Positions 1 to 7,461 of a stretch of 8,563 nt of DNA are shown here, piece by piece (position 1 is the first letter of the stretch; each line of letters opens with the position of its first letter). Source of the DNA: an uncultured Acidimicrobiaceae bacterium (GTDB lineage Bacteria; Actinomycetota; Acidimicrobiia; Spongiisociales; UBA5794); the NCBI GenBank assembly GCA_947258635.1, contig CAMYJM010000137.1, forward strand, positions 1 to 8,563, read 5' to 3'. The position numbers and the translations under genes are program-made. The notes under the pieces are model-generated. The model had not been told where the DNA came from and searched no databases. It saw only the letters and a list, made by a program, of their open reading frames with translations.

Positions 1-19
1 CCGAAGGGCCACGAAGCAC

Positions 20-43
20 TCGAGCAAATCCTGATTTGCTCGA
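20..43 (+). promoter_or_regulatory. 10-bp hairpin in the leader of the TROVE gene
   Basis: The arms TCGAGCAAAT (20-29) and ATTTGCTCGA (34-43) are perfect inverted complements around a CCTG tetraloop. The structure ends nine bases before the SD sequence of the Ro60-type gene. No T-tract follows; the next bases are AACCACCCC, so it is not a textbook intrinsic terminator. It could be a leader stabiliser, the terminator of a gene to the left, or the 3' end of a small RNA transcribed into this gene. The hairpin itself is certain from sequence; its role is not known. Confidence 0.55.
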
Positions 44-52
44 AACCACCCC

Positions 53-63
53 AAAGGAGGTGA
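53..63 (+). promoter_or_regulatory. Near-perfect Shine-Dalgarno site of the TROVE gene
   Basis: AAAGGAGGTGA matches the anti-SD end of bacterial 16S rRNA over eleven bases, and the GGAGG core ends six bases before the ATG at 67. It fixes the start of the Ro60-type gene. It is far stronger than any other translation signal here; most neighbours have none that can be recognised. This suggests efficient translation of the Rsr protein. Confidence 0.9.
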
Positions 64-66
64 ATC

Positions 67-1611
67 ATGGCCAAGTTCTCAGCTAAGCGAGTGCGACCAA
101 TGGTCCGCTCCGTGATCAAGACGGTTGGCAAGCCGACCGCACGTACATTTGAGGGTGCTCGGGCCCTCGTCCGCGACCCGAAGTCCGAGCTGTTCCTGCT
201 GGCAATCACGAACATGGTCGGTGAGGCAACCTTCTACGAGGGTGCCGACACCCGTGACCAGCGTTTCGTCGAGCTGATCCACAAGGTGACACGTGAGGAT
301 CCCGAGTGGATGCAGCGCTTCGTGCCGTGGCTGCGCAACGTTGCCCTGATGCGCTCAGCAGCCGTCGTTGCCGCTGCAGAGTACGTGGCCGGCGGCGGAC
401 CCCACGGCCGTGCCGTGATTGCGTCCGCAGTGGCCCGCGCCGACGAGCCGGCCGAGATCCTGGGCTACTGGACGCAGTTCCACGGCCGCAAGATCCCACA
501 GCCGGTCAAGCGTGGTGTCGCCGACGCGGTGCGTCGCCAGTACTCGGAGTACGCGGCTCTGAAGTACGACGGTCTGTCGCGGGCGTGGCGTATGGGTGAC
601 GTCATCGAGATGACCCACCCCAAGCCACGCGACGACAAGCAGTCGGCGGTGTTCCGCTACCTGCTGGACCGTCGTCACCACCCTGAGGCACTCGAGGTGC
701 CGGAGGCACTGGAGACAGTTCGCCGCCGCTTCGACCTAGAGGGTGTCGACAAGGACGAGCGCCGCGAGATCCTGCGAGCCCGCGGTGCCGACCTCCTGGC
801 GGAGGCAGGCGCTACGTGGGAGTGGCTGTCGGGCTGGCTGCCGGGTGGCATGGACGCAGAGGCGTGGGAGGCCGTGATCCCATCGATGGGCTACATGGCG
901 CTGCTGCGCAACCTGCGCAACTTCGACGAGGCCGGCATCTCGGACGAGCAGGCCCGCTACGTCCGTGATGTACTGGCCGACCCGGAGCGCGTGGCTCAGT
1001 CGCGTCAGTTCCCGTACCGCTTCTGGTCGGCATACAAGAACGTGCCGTCGCTGAAGTGGGCTGCCACGCTGGAGAAGGCGCTGGAGCTCTCGGTTGGCAA
1101 CATCCCCGAGCTGCCGGGTCGCACTCTGGCGCTGACAGACACGTCGGCGTCAATGACGGCGCCGGTGTCGGGCCGCTCGAAGGTACGCCACTTCGAGATC
1201 GCCGCACTGTTCGCGTCGGCGCTGGCTGCGCAGTCGGACGAGGTTGAGCTCATCTCGTTCGCCACGAACTCGGAGATGATCCGGTTCCGCAAGCGCCAGT
1301 CGGTGCTGCGCACGATCGAGCGGGTCGAGTCCCGCATCGGCGCCGTGGGTCACGGCACGATGCTGGGCCACGCGGTGCAGCGCTGGTACGACGGCCACGA
1401 CCGTGTCGTCGTCTTCTCAGACATGCAGACGGCCGACCAGGTTCCGGCACTCACCGGTACCCCGGTCTACGTCTTCAACACGGGCGGCTACAGGGCGACA
1501 CCCTTCGCAGTGGGCCGGAAGGGCCACTACGAGATCGGTGGGTTCTCGGACGCGGCGTTCCGCCTGATGGCAACCCTGGAGGACTTCCAGGATGCCGGGT
1601 GGCCGTTCTGA
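67..1611 (+). CDS. rsr: TROVE domain / Ro60-type RNA-binding ring protein (Rsr)
   Basis: This encodes a 514-residue protein of the Ro60/TROVE family. Family members form a HEAT-repeat ring that binds misfolded RNAs and small Y RNAs; in bacteria (Rsr) they work with 3' exonucleases such as PNPase in RNA degradation and stress-related RNA maturation. The TROVE region covers roughly residues 25-345 and contains the family-typical stretch MALLRNLRNF (277-286). The C-terminal von Willebrand A domain (about 352-510) keeps a complete MIDAS metal site: DTSAS at 358-362, T431 in GHGT, and D452 in FSDMQT. Length is close to human Ro60 (about 538). No signal peptide or membrane segment is seen, so it should be cytosolic. 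The ATG is fixed by the SD site at 53-63. Codon use is strict: all Glu codons are GAG, all Lys AAG, and Ser uses only TCN, unlike the genes to the right. The gene ends before a strong hairpin and so is probably its own transcription unit. Family assignment is secure; the Y RNA partner is not visible in the window. Confidence 0.95.
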   Translation: MAKFSAKRVRPMVRSVIKTVGKPTARTFEGARALVRDPKSELFLLAITNMVGEATFYEGADTRDQRFVELIHKVTREDPEWMQRFVPWLRNVALMRSAAVVAAAEYVAGGGPHGRAVIASAVARADEPAEILGYWTQFHGRKIPQPVKRGVADAVRRQYSEYAALKYDGLSRAWRMGDVIEMTHPKPRDDKQSAVFRYLLDRRHHPEALEVPEALETVRRRFDLEGVDKDERREILRARGADLLAEAGATWEWLSGWLPGGMDAEAWEAVIPSMGYMALLRNLRNFDEAGISDEQARYVRDVLADPERVAQSRQFPYRFWSAYKNVPSLKWAATLEKALELSVGNIPELPGRTLALTDTSASMTAPVSGRSKVRHFEIAALFASALAAQSDEVELISFATNSEMIRFRKRQSVLRTIERVESRIGAVGHGTMLGHAVQRWYDGHDRVVVFSDMQTADQVPALTGTPVYVFNTGGYRATPFAVGRKGHYEIGGFSDAAFRLMATLEDFQDAGWPF

Positions 1612-1632
1612 TCAGGGGGGCGCTCGCAAGCT

Positions 1633-1660
1633 GCGGGGTCGGGCTCACGCCCGGCCCCGC
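1633..1660 (+). terminator. GC-rich 12-bp hairpin, probable terminator after rsr
   Basis: GCGGGGTCGGGC (1633-1644) pairs with GCCCGGCCCCGC (1649-1660) around the loop TCAC, giving twelve pairs including one G-U wobble. It begins 21 bases after the rsr stop. The tail GGTCCTTCC has only a weak T content, as is common for terminators of high-GC actinomycete-type bacteria. It lies upstream of the preferred M16 start at 1686, which argues against the longer M16 reading that would begin at GTG 1599 and be translated through this stem. Confidence 0.75.
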
Positions 1661-1685
1661 GGTCCTTCCGGATCAGCCCAAAGTG

Positions 1686-3161
1686 ATGCACGATACAAAC
1701 ACAATCACAACCGATACCTCGGCGAGTCCCGCACTTCACGAAACCGTCGTGGACGGGGTCCAGACGTTCTGGGTCGACGCCGGCCCTCCCTTCGTCGCGA
1801 CCCTCATGTTCCGCGTCGGGGTCGCCGACGAGACGCTGGCCGGCCGCGGTATCACGCACGTCGTGGAACACCTGGCGCTGTCACCGCTGCGCGACGTACC
1901 CCACCCGTTCAACGGCTCGGTTGCGATCGACGCGAGCAACTTCTGGGCGGCCGGATCAGTCGAGGACGTAGTTGCCTTCATGGCCCGGCTGGCCGATCAC
2001 CTGGCGAACCTGCCGACTGATCGGCTGGAGATCGAAGCCGGCGTCCTGATCGCCGAGGGTCGCGAATTCCAGAGCACGTCTCACGCCAACATGCTCTCCA
2101 CCCGGTTCGGTCCGCACGGCCCGGGCCTGATCGCATATCCCGAGTTCGGGCTGCGCCGCCTCGGTGCCGACGATGCCCGACGCTGGGCCGCGGACTGGTT
2201 CACGGCCGAGAACGCAATTCTACTGCTGACGGGTCCGCCGCCCGAGGCGATGCGGCTGCCGCTGGCGACGGGTGAACGTCGAATGCCGGCACTGCCGCCG
2301 GACCGCTACTGGTTCGATGCAGATGGTCCCGTGCGGGTCGAGATGCAGACCGCAGGTTTGGCGGTCGGAGCGTTCGGCGACCGTTCCACGCCACTCCGCA
2401 TGGCCGGTCAAGTCGTAGCCCTGCGGGCGCAGGAGGTAGTGCGCCACGAGCTGGGCCGGGTCTACTCGGTGGTTCACGATTACCTGCCGCTCACCGCGGA
2501 CGAGGCATACCTGTACTGGGGCGCCGACTCCGACCCGGAGCACACCGCAGAGGTGACGCAGGCCTTCGGGGAGGTCCTGGACGGCGTAGTCGCCGCGGGT
2601 CCGACCCGGGCAGAGCTCGATCGACTGATCGCGATGGCGCGTCAGGTCGAAGTCATGGACCCGAACAGCGTGGCCCGTGACGAGCTGCATCGTCGCGGAT
2701 TCGCTGCGCTGCGCGGCCACCCGCAGTATTACCGCGCCGAGCTCGAGGAGATGATGCTGAGCGCGACGCCGCAGGACGTCGCGTCGGCGTTGGGCGCCTC
2801 CATGGAGCGAGCGATGGCTGTCACCATCGATGGAGTCGACATCGGCTTCACCGATGTCGAGGGCCATCGGGACGATCCAATCGCGGGACGGGTGTTCCGC
2901 GCCAAGATCGACGGAAAGCGCCGGCGCCAGGTGCTGAACGACGAGGCTTTCTCGATCGTGAGTGGCGGCTCGGCCGTGACGGTGCGATTCGACGACCTGG
3001 CGCTCGTCGCCCATCGCGAGCGTGGCGGACGGCTGTTGATCGACCGGCGCGGGTCATGGATCGAGGTGACACCGAACAACCGCCGCCTGCGCCGCCTAGT
3101 GACGGCCATCGATGAGCGGGTGCCGCCCAACGTTGTCGTGCCGATGACCCGCAGCGGATGA
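1686..3161 (+). CDS. M16-type zinc metallopeptidase with C-terminal PH-like domain
   Basis: This encodes a 491-residue protein from ATG 1686. The inverted zinc motif of M16 peptidases (pitrilysin / mitochondrial processing peptidase type) appears as HVVEH at residues 58-62: H58 and H62 as ligands, E61 as general base. The third ligand is expected in the segment EAGVLIAEGREF, either E117 or E124; the spacing from HxxEH is shorter than the roughly 75 residues usual in the family. The second, non-catalytic M16 half would cover about 200-400. The last 80 residues (about 410-491) look like an extra small beta-rich module with a final helix, resembling bacterial PH-like domains. No signal peptide is seen, so it is probably cytosolic. 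An in-frame GTG at 1599 would add 29 residues, overlap rsr and cross the hairpin at 1633-1660; GTG 1683 is also possible. None has a good SD. Substrate is unknown. The stop lies 19 bases from that of the convergent glycosyltransferase gene. Confidence 0.8.
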   Translation: MHDTNTITTDTSASPALHETVVDGVQTFWVDAGPPFVATLMFRVGVADETLAGRGITHVVEHLALSPLRDVPHPFNGSVAIDASNFWAAGSVEDVVAFMARLADHLANLPTDRLEIEAGVLIAEGREFQSTSHANMLSTRFGPHGPGLIAYPEFGLRRLGADDARRWAADWFTAENAILLLTGPPPEAMRLPLATGERRMPALPPDRYWFDADGPVRVEMQTAGLAVGAFGDRSTPLRMAGQVVALRAQEVVRHELGRVYSVVHDYLPLTADEAYLYWGADSDPEHTAEVTQAFGEVLDGVVAAGPTRAELDRLIAMARQVEVMDPNSVARDELHRRGFAALRGHPQYYRAELEEMMLSATPQDVASALGASMERAMAVTIDGVDIGFTDVEGHRDDPIAGRVFRAKIDGKRRRQVLNDEAFSIVSGGSAVTVRFDDLALVAHRERGGRLLIDRRGSWIEVTPNNRRLRRLVTAIDERVPPNVVVPMTRSG

Positions 3162-3180
3162 CCCCCGGGCCGGGCTCGAC

Positions 3181-4353
3181 TCATGGTGACCCGACGGCGT
3201 CATCGACGCTCGGCGATGCCACTCCCGGCCGATCGAGCGTGAGCACCAGCGCCACCAACATCGCACCCAGCGCCACGGGGGCGAGCTGGATGGCGAAGCC
3301 GAACGACGCTTTCATTGCCTTGGCGATTGCCGTGGAGAAGAGAACGGTCCACGAGAGGGCCGTTGCCGGCAACCACAGGCGCTCTACATCGTGCGAGTCG
3401 ATGAGCATCGCGATCGGAGCGAGGAGAATCAGGTAGTCGTACATGGCGACGTACGGTGACGCCAGCAATGTCACGGCCGTGGCGACGACAAAGGCGATGC
3501 TCGGATCGCGAGGACTCCGGGCCCACAGCGCGAACACCGCCACGAGTGCCATCCCGGCACCGGCACCAATCACTCGGGCTACCGGCCAACCCGGTCTCAA
3601 GAGGTCGACGAAACCCATCAGCGACACCTGCAGCGTCGGACCACGGATGGTGGCCAACTCCGCAACCGCCGTCCAGTAAGGCGACCAGGCCGGGCCGTCG
3701 ATCAACCAGCTTGCGGCGACGATCCCGGTGGCCGTCGCGAGCGCCCACCAAGCCGCCTTCCGATAACGCCGGTCGGCCAGCCACCAAACACCCAGACCGA
3801 CCGCAATCTGGGGCTTGAAAACCAAAATCGCAAGCTCGGCGCCGGCCGCCATCAGATGGCCTCGCCTGGCGAGAAGATACGAGCCGGCGATGATGGCTGC
3901 CGAGACGGCGGCATTCTGGCCCAGCTGCAGACTCATTGCGGCCGGTGCGCACGTCACGGCGAGGATCGCCGCCGGCAATATCCGTTTGCTCGCGGCCGCC
4001 GCAGTGGCCGCGATCAGAGCGACGCTTCCCGCCGTCCAGACAATCCAAGCGGAATCCATCCCGAGCCACGAGAACGGCACCCATGCTCTCGCATAGACCG
4101 GGGAGTACACGTACCAGAGATTGATGTCGACGATTCCGGCGAGTTGGATGAATTGCTCCGGGGTGTAGAGCTCCGCGAAGCGCCCCTGAGCGAAGAGCAC
4201 GGCGCCCTCGTAGAAGACTCTGAAATCGCCGCCACCGCTGAAATCACCGCTGAGCACAGCGCGCATCAGACTCCCCAGGATGAGGAACGCCGACATCGCG
4301 AACGGCGTCAACAACAGCACCAGCCGCACCGTCCGGGACACTGATCCAAACAT
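3181..4353 (-). CDS. GT87/DUF2029-like polyprenyl-phosphate mannose-dependent glycosyltransferase
   Basis: This encodes a 390-residue, strongly hydrophobic protein with about nine or ten membrane segments, one of the multi-pass GT-C type enzymes. GT87 members move mannose from polyprenyl-phosphate-mannose to lipid-linked or cell-wall glycans on the outer face of the membrane. After the first membrane segment (about 10-30) comes an acidic loop with D43, Y48 and GRFAELY (57-63), the usual D...Y...G..LY pattern. It is followed by YVYSP (81-85), GQN (145-147), KPQ (180-182) and SPY with YDY (299-307). ATG 4353 is preferred because AGG at 4363-4365 lies nine bases upstream; a TTG at 4362 would add three residues. 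The upstream channel gene ends 48 bases before this start on the same strand, so the two may share a transcript. The short C-terminal tail after the last membrane segment is polar. The acceptor cannot be told from sequence. Confidence 0.8.
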   Translation of the reverse strand: MFGSVSRTVRLVLLLTPFAMSAFLILGSLMRAVLSGDFSGGGDFRVFYEGAVLFAQGRFAELYTPEQFIQLAGIVDINLWYVYSPVYARAWVPFSWLGMDSAWIVWTAGSVALIAATAAAASKRILPAAILAVTCAPAAMSLQLGQNAAVSAAIIAGSYLLARRGHLMAAGAELAILVFKPQIAVGLGVWWLADRRYRKAAWWALATATGIVAASWLIDGPAWSPYWTAVAELATIRGPTLQVSLMGFVDLLRPGWPVARVIGAGAGMALVAVFALWARSPRDPSIAFVVATAVTLLASPYVAMYDYLILLAPIAMLIDSHDVERLWLPATALSWTVLFSTAIAKAMKASFGFAIQLAPVALGAMLVALVLTLDRPGVASPSVDDAVGSP

Positions 4354-4401
4354 GGCGGCCAACCTAACGGCGATCCCATGGCGTCATGGACCGACGGCCA
4401 C

Positions 4402-5472
4402 TCAGCCCTCGGACTCGCGCTGTCCCGCCCGGTGACCGATGGAGTGGCCCCAGAAGCCGCGGGGAGCTTCCAAGGCGTCGATCAGGTGCTCGAGGGCGGC
4501 GTCGTATTTGCGACGCAGCTCAATCGTGACCTCACGCGCCTCCTCGTACGGCAACATCTCGAACCCGCGTGCGGCGAGATCGTCGTACAAGTCGCGGAAG
4601 AGCTCCGAATCCTGGTAGCCGGCGTCGAGCTGGTTCCGGTAGTTCGTCAGATCAGCATGGCGGGTCAGCTGTTCGAACAACCGGATCGAGCGCCGGACCA
4701 TCCAATACGGCTCACGGTCCTCCGCCCCGCGCATCATCTGACAGAGCAGCGCAGCATCCGTCACGACTCCGAGCGCCGTCACCCAGTGCTGCCCCGGATC
4801 CTTGGATCGGAACAGCACGAGCATCGGGAACGTGGAGTGAGTCTCGATGACACCGACAATCCACTCCTCCCATCCGGCGAAGAAGGCGAACATCTGCGAG
4901 ATGTCGCCGCCGCGAGTGCGGGACAACAAGAGACTCTGCGGGGTTATCCGGTCCTCAGTGCCATCGTCGAGCATCAGCAGCTTCCGTTCCCGTTCGCTGT
5001 ACGCGCTGTAGAGCGCCGGCAGATACCCGATCACGAGAGCCGTCGTCAGGACGCCGCATAGTGCCTCGATGAGGGCGCCGACCCGGGGAACGGCATCAAC
5101 CGGCACCAACTCCCCGAAACCCAGCGTGAAGTAGACGACACCGGAGAAGTAGACAGAGTCGAATACGGAGGTCGCCCCATCGATGCCCCCGACCGCCCAC
5201 CAGATGAGGCCGAAACCTATGATTTGCTGCGCGACCCACACGGCAAGCAGCAGCAGGATCGAAACCGGGGCGAAGGTCGCGAAAAGGCGTTCCCGTCCCG
5301 CGTCGCTGAGGCGGCGCCCGACCGGGCGCATGAGCTTCCACGAAATCTGATACACACGGACGGTCAACCAGTACCGGCTCGACCCGGTCGTCGTGGTAAC
5401 GAGCGTGTTCACCATGTCGGCCAGGACCGAAACGACGATCACGATCCCCAGGACAAATGCGAGTACAGCCAT
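4402..5472 (-). CDS. Potassium channel-like membrane protein with TLGFGE filter and long cytoplasmic tail
   Basis: This encodes a 356-residue protein of the two-transmembrane ion channel superfamily (Ion_trans_2 type). Segments in order: an N-terminal membrane helix (about 2-19), a second helix (about 68-95), a pore helix (about 103-115), the selectivity filter TLGFGE (116-121), and an inner helix (about 130-155). The filter is a variant of the classical TxGYGD, with F for Y and E for D. The cytoplasmic tail (about 160-356) contains a W- and F-rich part (FAFFAGWEEW, 196-204) and a helical, charged C-terminus; it has no RCK/TrkA nucleotide-binding signature that I can see. Similar tails are familiar in actinobacterial proteins annotated as potassium channel family. 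ATG 5472 is chosen because the protein starts with a membrane helix there; the open frame to 5766 adds low-complexity Arg-rich residues antisense to the kinase gene and is rejected. No clear SD. It is divergent from the histidine kinase gene. Ion selectivity is inferred. Confidence 0.85.
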   Translation of the reverse strand: MAVLAFVLGIVIVVSVLADMVNTLVTTTTGSSRYWLTVRVYQISWKLMRPVGRRLSDAGRERLFATFAPVSILLLLAVWVAQQIIGFGLIWWAVGGIDGATSVFDSVYFSGVVYFTLGFGELVPVDAVPRVGALIEALCGVLTTALVIGYLPALYSAYSERERKLLMLDDGTEDRITPQSLLLSRTRGGDISQMFAFFAGWEEWIVGVIETHSTFPMLVLFRSKDPGQHWVTALGVVTDAALLCQMMRGAEDREPYWMVRRSIRLFEQLTRHADLTNYRNQLDAGYQDSELFRDLYDDLAARGFEMLPYEEAREVTIELRRKYDAALEHLIDALEAPRGFWGHSIGHRAGQRESEG

Positions 5473-5546
5473 GGCGCGGGAGAGTAGCCATCCCGTTGAC
5501 GGGCTCCGGCACCTGGTAGAACCTGGGCGACGGCACCGCACAATAC
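5473..5546. promoter_or_regulatory. Divergent intergenic region between channel and histidine kinase genes
   Basis: These 74 bases separate two divergently read starts and must hold promoters for at least one of them. On the minus strand TATTGT (5545-5540) fits a TANNNT -10 element for the channel gene and would give a leader of about 60 bases; no convincing -35 is placed. On the plus strand the sequence directly before ATG 5547 has no SD, so the kinase mRNA could be leaderless or start further in. Assignment is weak. Confidence 0.3.
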
Positions 5547-7406
5547 ATGGCGCGACGCGCACCAAAGGTAAACCGGAGGCCGCTTCCGACCGATCAATTA
5601 GGTGGCATGCAGTGGGGACAACGCGCAAGAAAAGCCACACGAGCGGACAATCGCCCGCTTGTGATCGACGCGTTGTCCCCGCTGTACCCCAGGCTCGCCG
5701 AGAGCTATCCGGCGAGCGAGCGGTCGGCCGCATCCAAGATCGCCTACGTGGTCTTTCTGTTCTCATGGCCGGTGCTGCTGCTGTCGATCGCCGGGCTCTG
5801 GGGGGATGCTCCCGGGCTGGCGGCGGGCAGTGCCGCCGTGATGCTCATCATCCTCGTGAAGGCTCGCCGCCTAGCTGATGAGCCACGATCGCGCTCGGGT
5901 GGACTGCTCGCGTTGGTGGCGCTGGCGTCGGTCGCCGCGATAGTGGTGGCGCTTCTCGAGGGCGTCGACGCTTCGGTGGCGGGGAGATCCGACCTCGTCA
6001 TCGTCGTTGTCATCGGCCTCAGCGCAGTGCTGCTCACGGGGCGACAGCCCCTGGTGATGACTCTGGGCTGGTCGCTATTCCCGGTCGCCGCCGTGTGTCT
6101 GCCGCTCATGAGGGTCGGCGCCGATCCGGCAACGATCTCGACAGAGGCCCTCAAGGCCTTCTTTGCCTTCGTGGCCGGAGCGAGCCTGATGAGGATCATC
6201 CACCGGACGTTGCAGGACCGTCAGGACCGATACGCCAGCCTGCTGGAGCTCTCGGCCATCGGGATAATGGAGCTCGACCTGACCAGGGTTGCAGTCCTCT
6301 TCAATAGCTTGGCCGTCGACGGCGTCATCGACGTGGACGCCTGGCTGGACGAGGATGCCGAGCGGACCTACGAGCTGATGGGGTACTGCACCGTCACCAA
6401 CCTCAACGAGACCATGGCCACCGTGCTCGGGGTCGACCACAGCGCCGACGCCGTGCGCAAGCGCACTGCTCTCGTCTCGTCGCGCAGTGTCGCCGAGTCC
6501 ATCCGGACGCATCTCTTGGCGATGTGGGAGGGGGCCGAGACAACCGCAACCCAGGCGGTCGTAACGAACCGGTTGGGGGAAGCCCGGGCGCTCATCTTCC
6601 ACACCGCGCGGCGCCGCACCGAGAAGGGATTCGACAACGCCCATGTTGTGCTGACCGCCGTCGACGTCGAAGAACGGCGTGAGGCCGAGACGGAACTGCA
6701 GCGCCAGGTATTGCGTCGCGAGCAGCTGATCGCCTCGGTGAGCCACGAATTGCGCACACCCATGGCCTCGGTCGTCGGATTTGCCGACGAGTTGCTCGAT
6801 CGCCCCGGCGACTTCGACGACGCCGAGCAGCGAGAATTGCTCGAGATGATCCGGTCGCAGAGCGTCGACGTCGCCAACATCCTCGACGACTTGCTGGTCA
6901 AGGCACGCGTCGACTTCGACGACGTGGCCGTGATGTGCGCCGAGGTCGACGTGACCGCAGTAGTCAAGCGGTTGCTCGAAGAACTCGGTATGCAGGAGAT
7001 TGGCTGTGAGTTGGACGAATTCACGGTGTGGGCGGATCGAATCCGGCTCCGCCAGATCCTGCGCAACCTGCTCACGAACGCCCGGCGCTACGGGGGTCCG
7101 AACGTGCGGATCGTCGCCAAGGAGGATGGGACGATGGCCTACATCGCAGTCCGGGACAACGGTGAGGCTCTCGACCTGGACACGAGTCGCAGCATCTTCG
7201 AAGCGTTCGAACGAGCCCACAACGTCACCGGGGTCACCGCCTCCGTCGGTCTCGGCCTGACGATCGCCCGCCAGCTCGCTCGCGCGATGGCCGGCGAGAT
7301 CTGGTACGCCCACGACGGTCACGAAGCGGCGTTCACCTTGGCGCTGCCGCTGACCAGACCTGCCGAACCGAGCGAGGAACTCGCCGAACAACTGCCCACG
7401 TCCTGA
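5547..7406 (+). CDS. Multi-pass membrane sensor histidine kinase with PAS-like region
   Basis: This encodes a 619-residue sensor kinase that would autophosphorylate on His and pass the phosphate to a response regulator. Residues about 65-215 hold six hydrophobic segments (near 66-85, 92-106, 118-138, 149-165, 168-188 and 201-217), a sensor module with short loops. Residues about 225-375 look like a PAS-type domain linked to the kinase core by a coiled coil (about 376-395). The HisKA motif SVSHELRTP places the phosphoacceptor at H400. In the ATPase domain the N box has N507 and N511, the G1 box is VRDNGEAL with D537 and G539, the F box is IFEAF (550-554), and the G2 box is GLGL (568-571). The second glycine of the DxGxG motif is replaced by A541, so the G1 box is degenerate. 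No response regulator is adjacent; the kinase is an orphan. ATG 5547 gives a basic cytoplasmic N-terminus; ATG 5607 is an alternative with no better SD. The signal sensed is unknown. Confidence 0.9.
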   Translation: MARRAPKVNRRPLPTDQLGGMQWGQRARKATRADNRPLVIDALSPLYPRLAESYPASERSAASKIAYVVFLFSWPVLLLSIAGLWGDAPGLAAGSAAVMLIILVKARRLADEPRSRSGGLLALVALASVAAIVVALLEGVDASVAGRSDLVIVVVIGLSAVLLTGRQPLVMTLGWSLFPVAAVCLPLMRVGADPATISTEALKAFFAFVAGASLMRIIHRTLQDRQDRYASLLELSAIGIMELDLTRVAVLFNSLAVDGVIDVDAWLDEDAERTYELMGYCTVTNLNETMATVLGVDHSADAVRKRTALVSSRSVAESIRTHLLAMWEGAETTATQAVVTNRLGEARALIFHTARRRTEKGFDNAHVVLTAVDVEERREAETELQRQVLRREQLIASVSHELRTPMASVVGFADELLDRPGDFDDAEQRELLEMIRSQSVDVANILDDLLVKARVDFDDVAVMCAEVDVTAVVKRLLEELGMQEIGCELDEFTVWADRIRLRQILRNLLTNARRYGGPNVRIVAKEDGTMAYIAVRDNGEALDLDTSRSIFEAFERAHNVTGVTASVGLGLTIARQLARAMAGEIWYAHDGHEAAFTLALPLTRPAEPSEELAEQLPTS

Positions 7407-7461
7407 CACCGGCGGCCCTCAACCCATTGCGGAGACATCGTCGAAGCACCACTATGGCGTC

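Noticed and set aside
2220..3014. 264-residue open frame on the minus strand
   Set aside because: It is antisense to the M16 gene and its composition (His, Arg, Val rich) shows no motif.
3162..3180. Bidirectional terminator between the convergent M16 and glycosyltransferase genes
   Set aside because: The 19 bases are GC-rich and self-complementary only over CCCGG/CCGGG with a one-base loop, so no usable stem forms.
3856..4344. 162-residue plus-strand frame
   Set aside because: It is antisense to the glycosyltransferase; its charged, low-complexity translation lacks any recognisable feature.
5473..5766. N-terminal extension of the channel protein up to 5766 on the minus strand
   Set aside because: It is Arg-rich low-complexity sequence antisense to the kinase start, and the natural membrane-helix N-terminus begins at ATG 5472.
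6075..7409. 444-residue open frame on the minus strand
   Set aside because: It is antisense to a complete histidine kinase with all core motifs; the translation is His/Gly/Asp-rich with no domain, as expected for a shadow frame in high-GC DNA.
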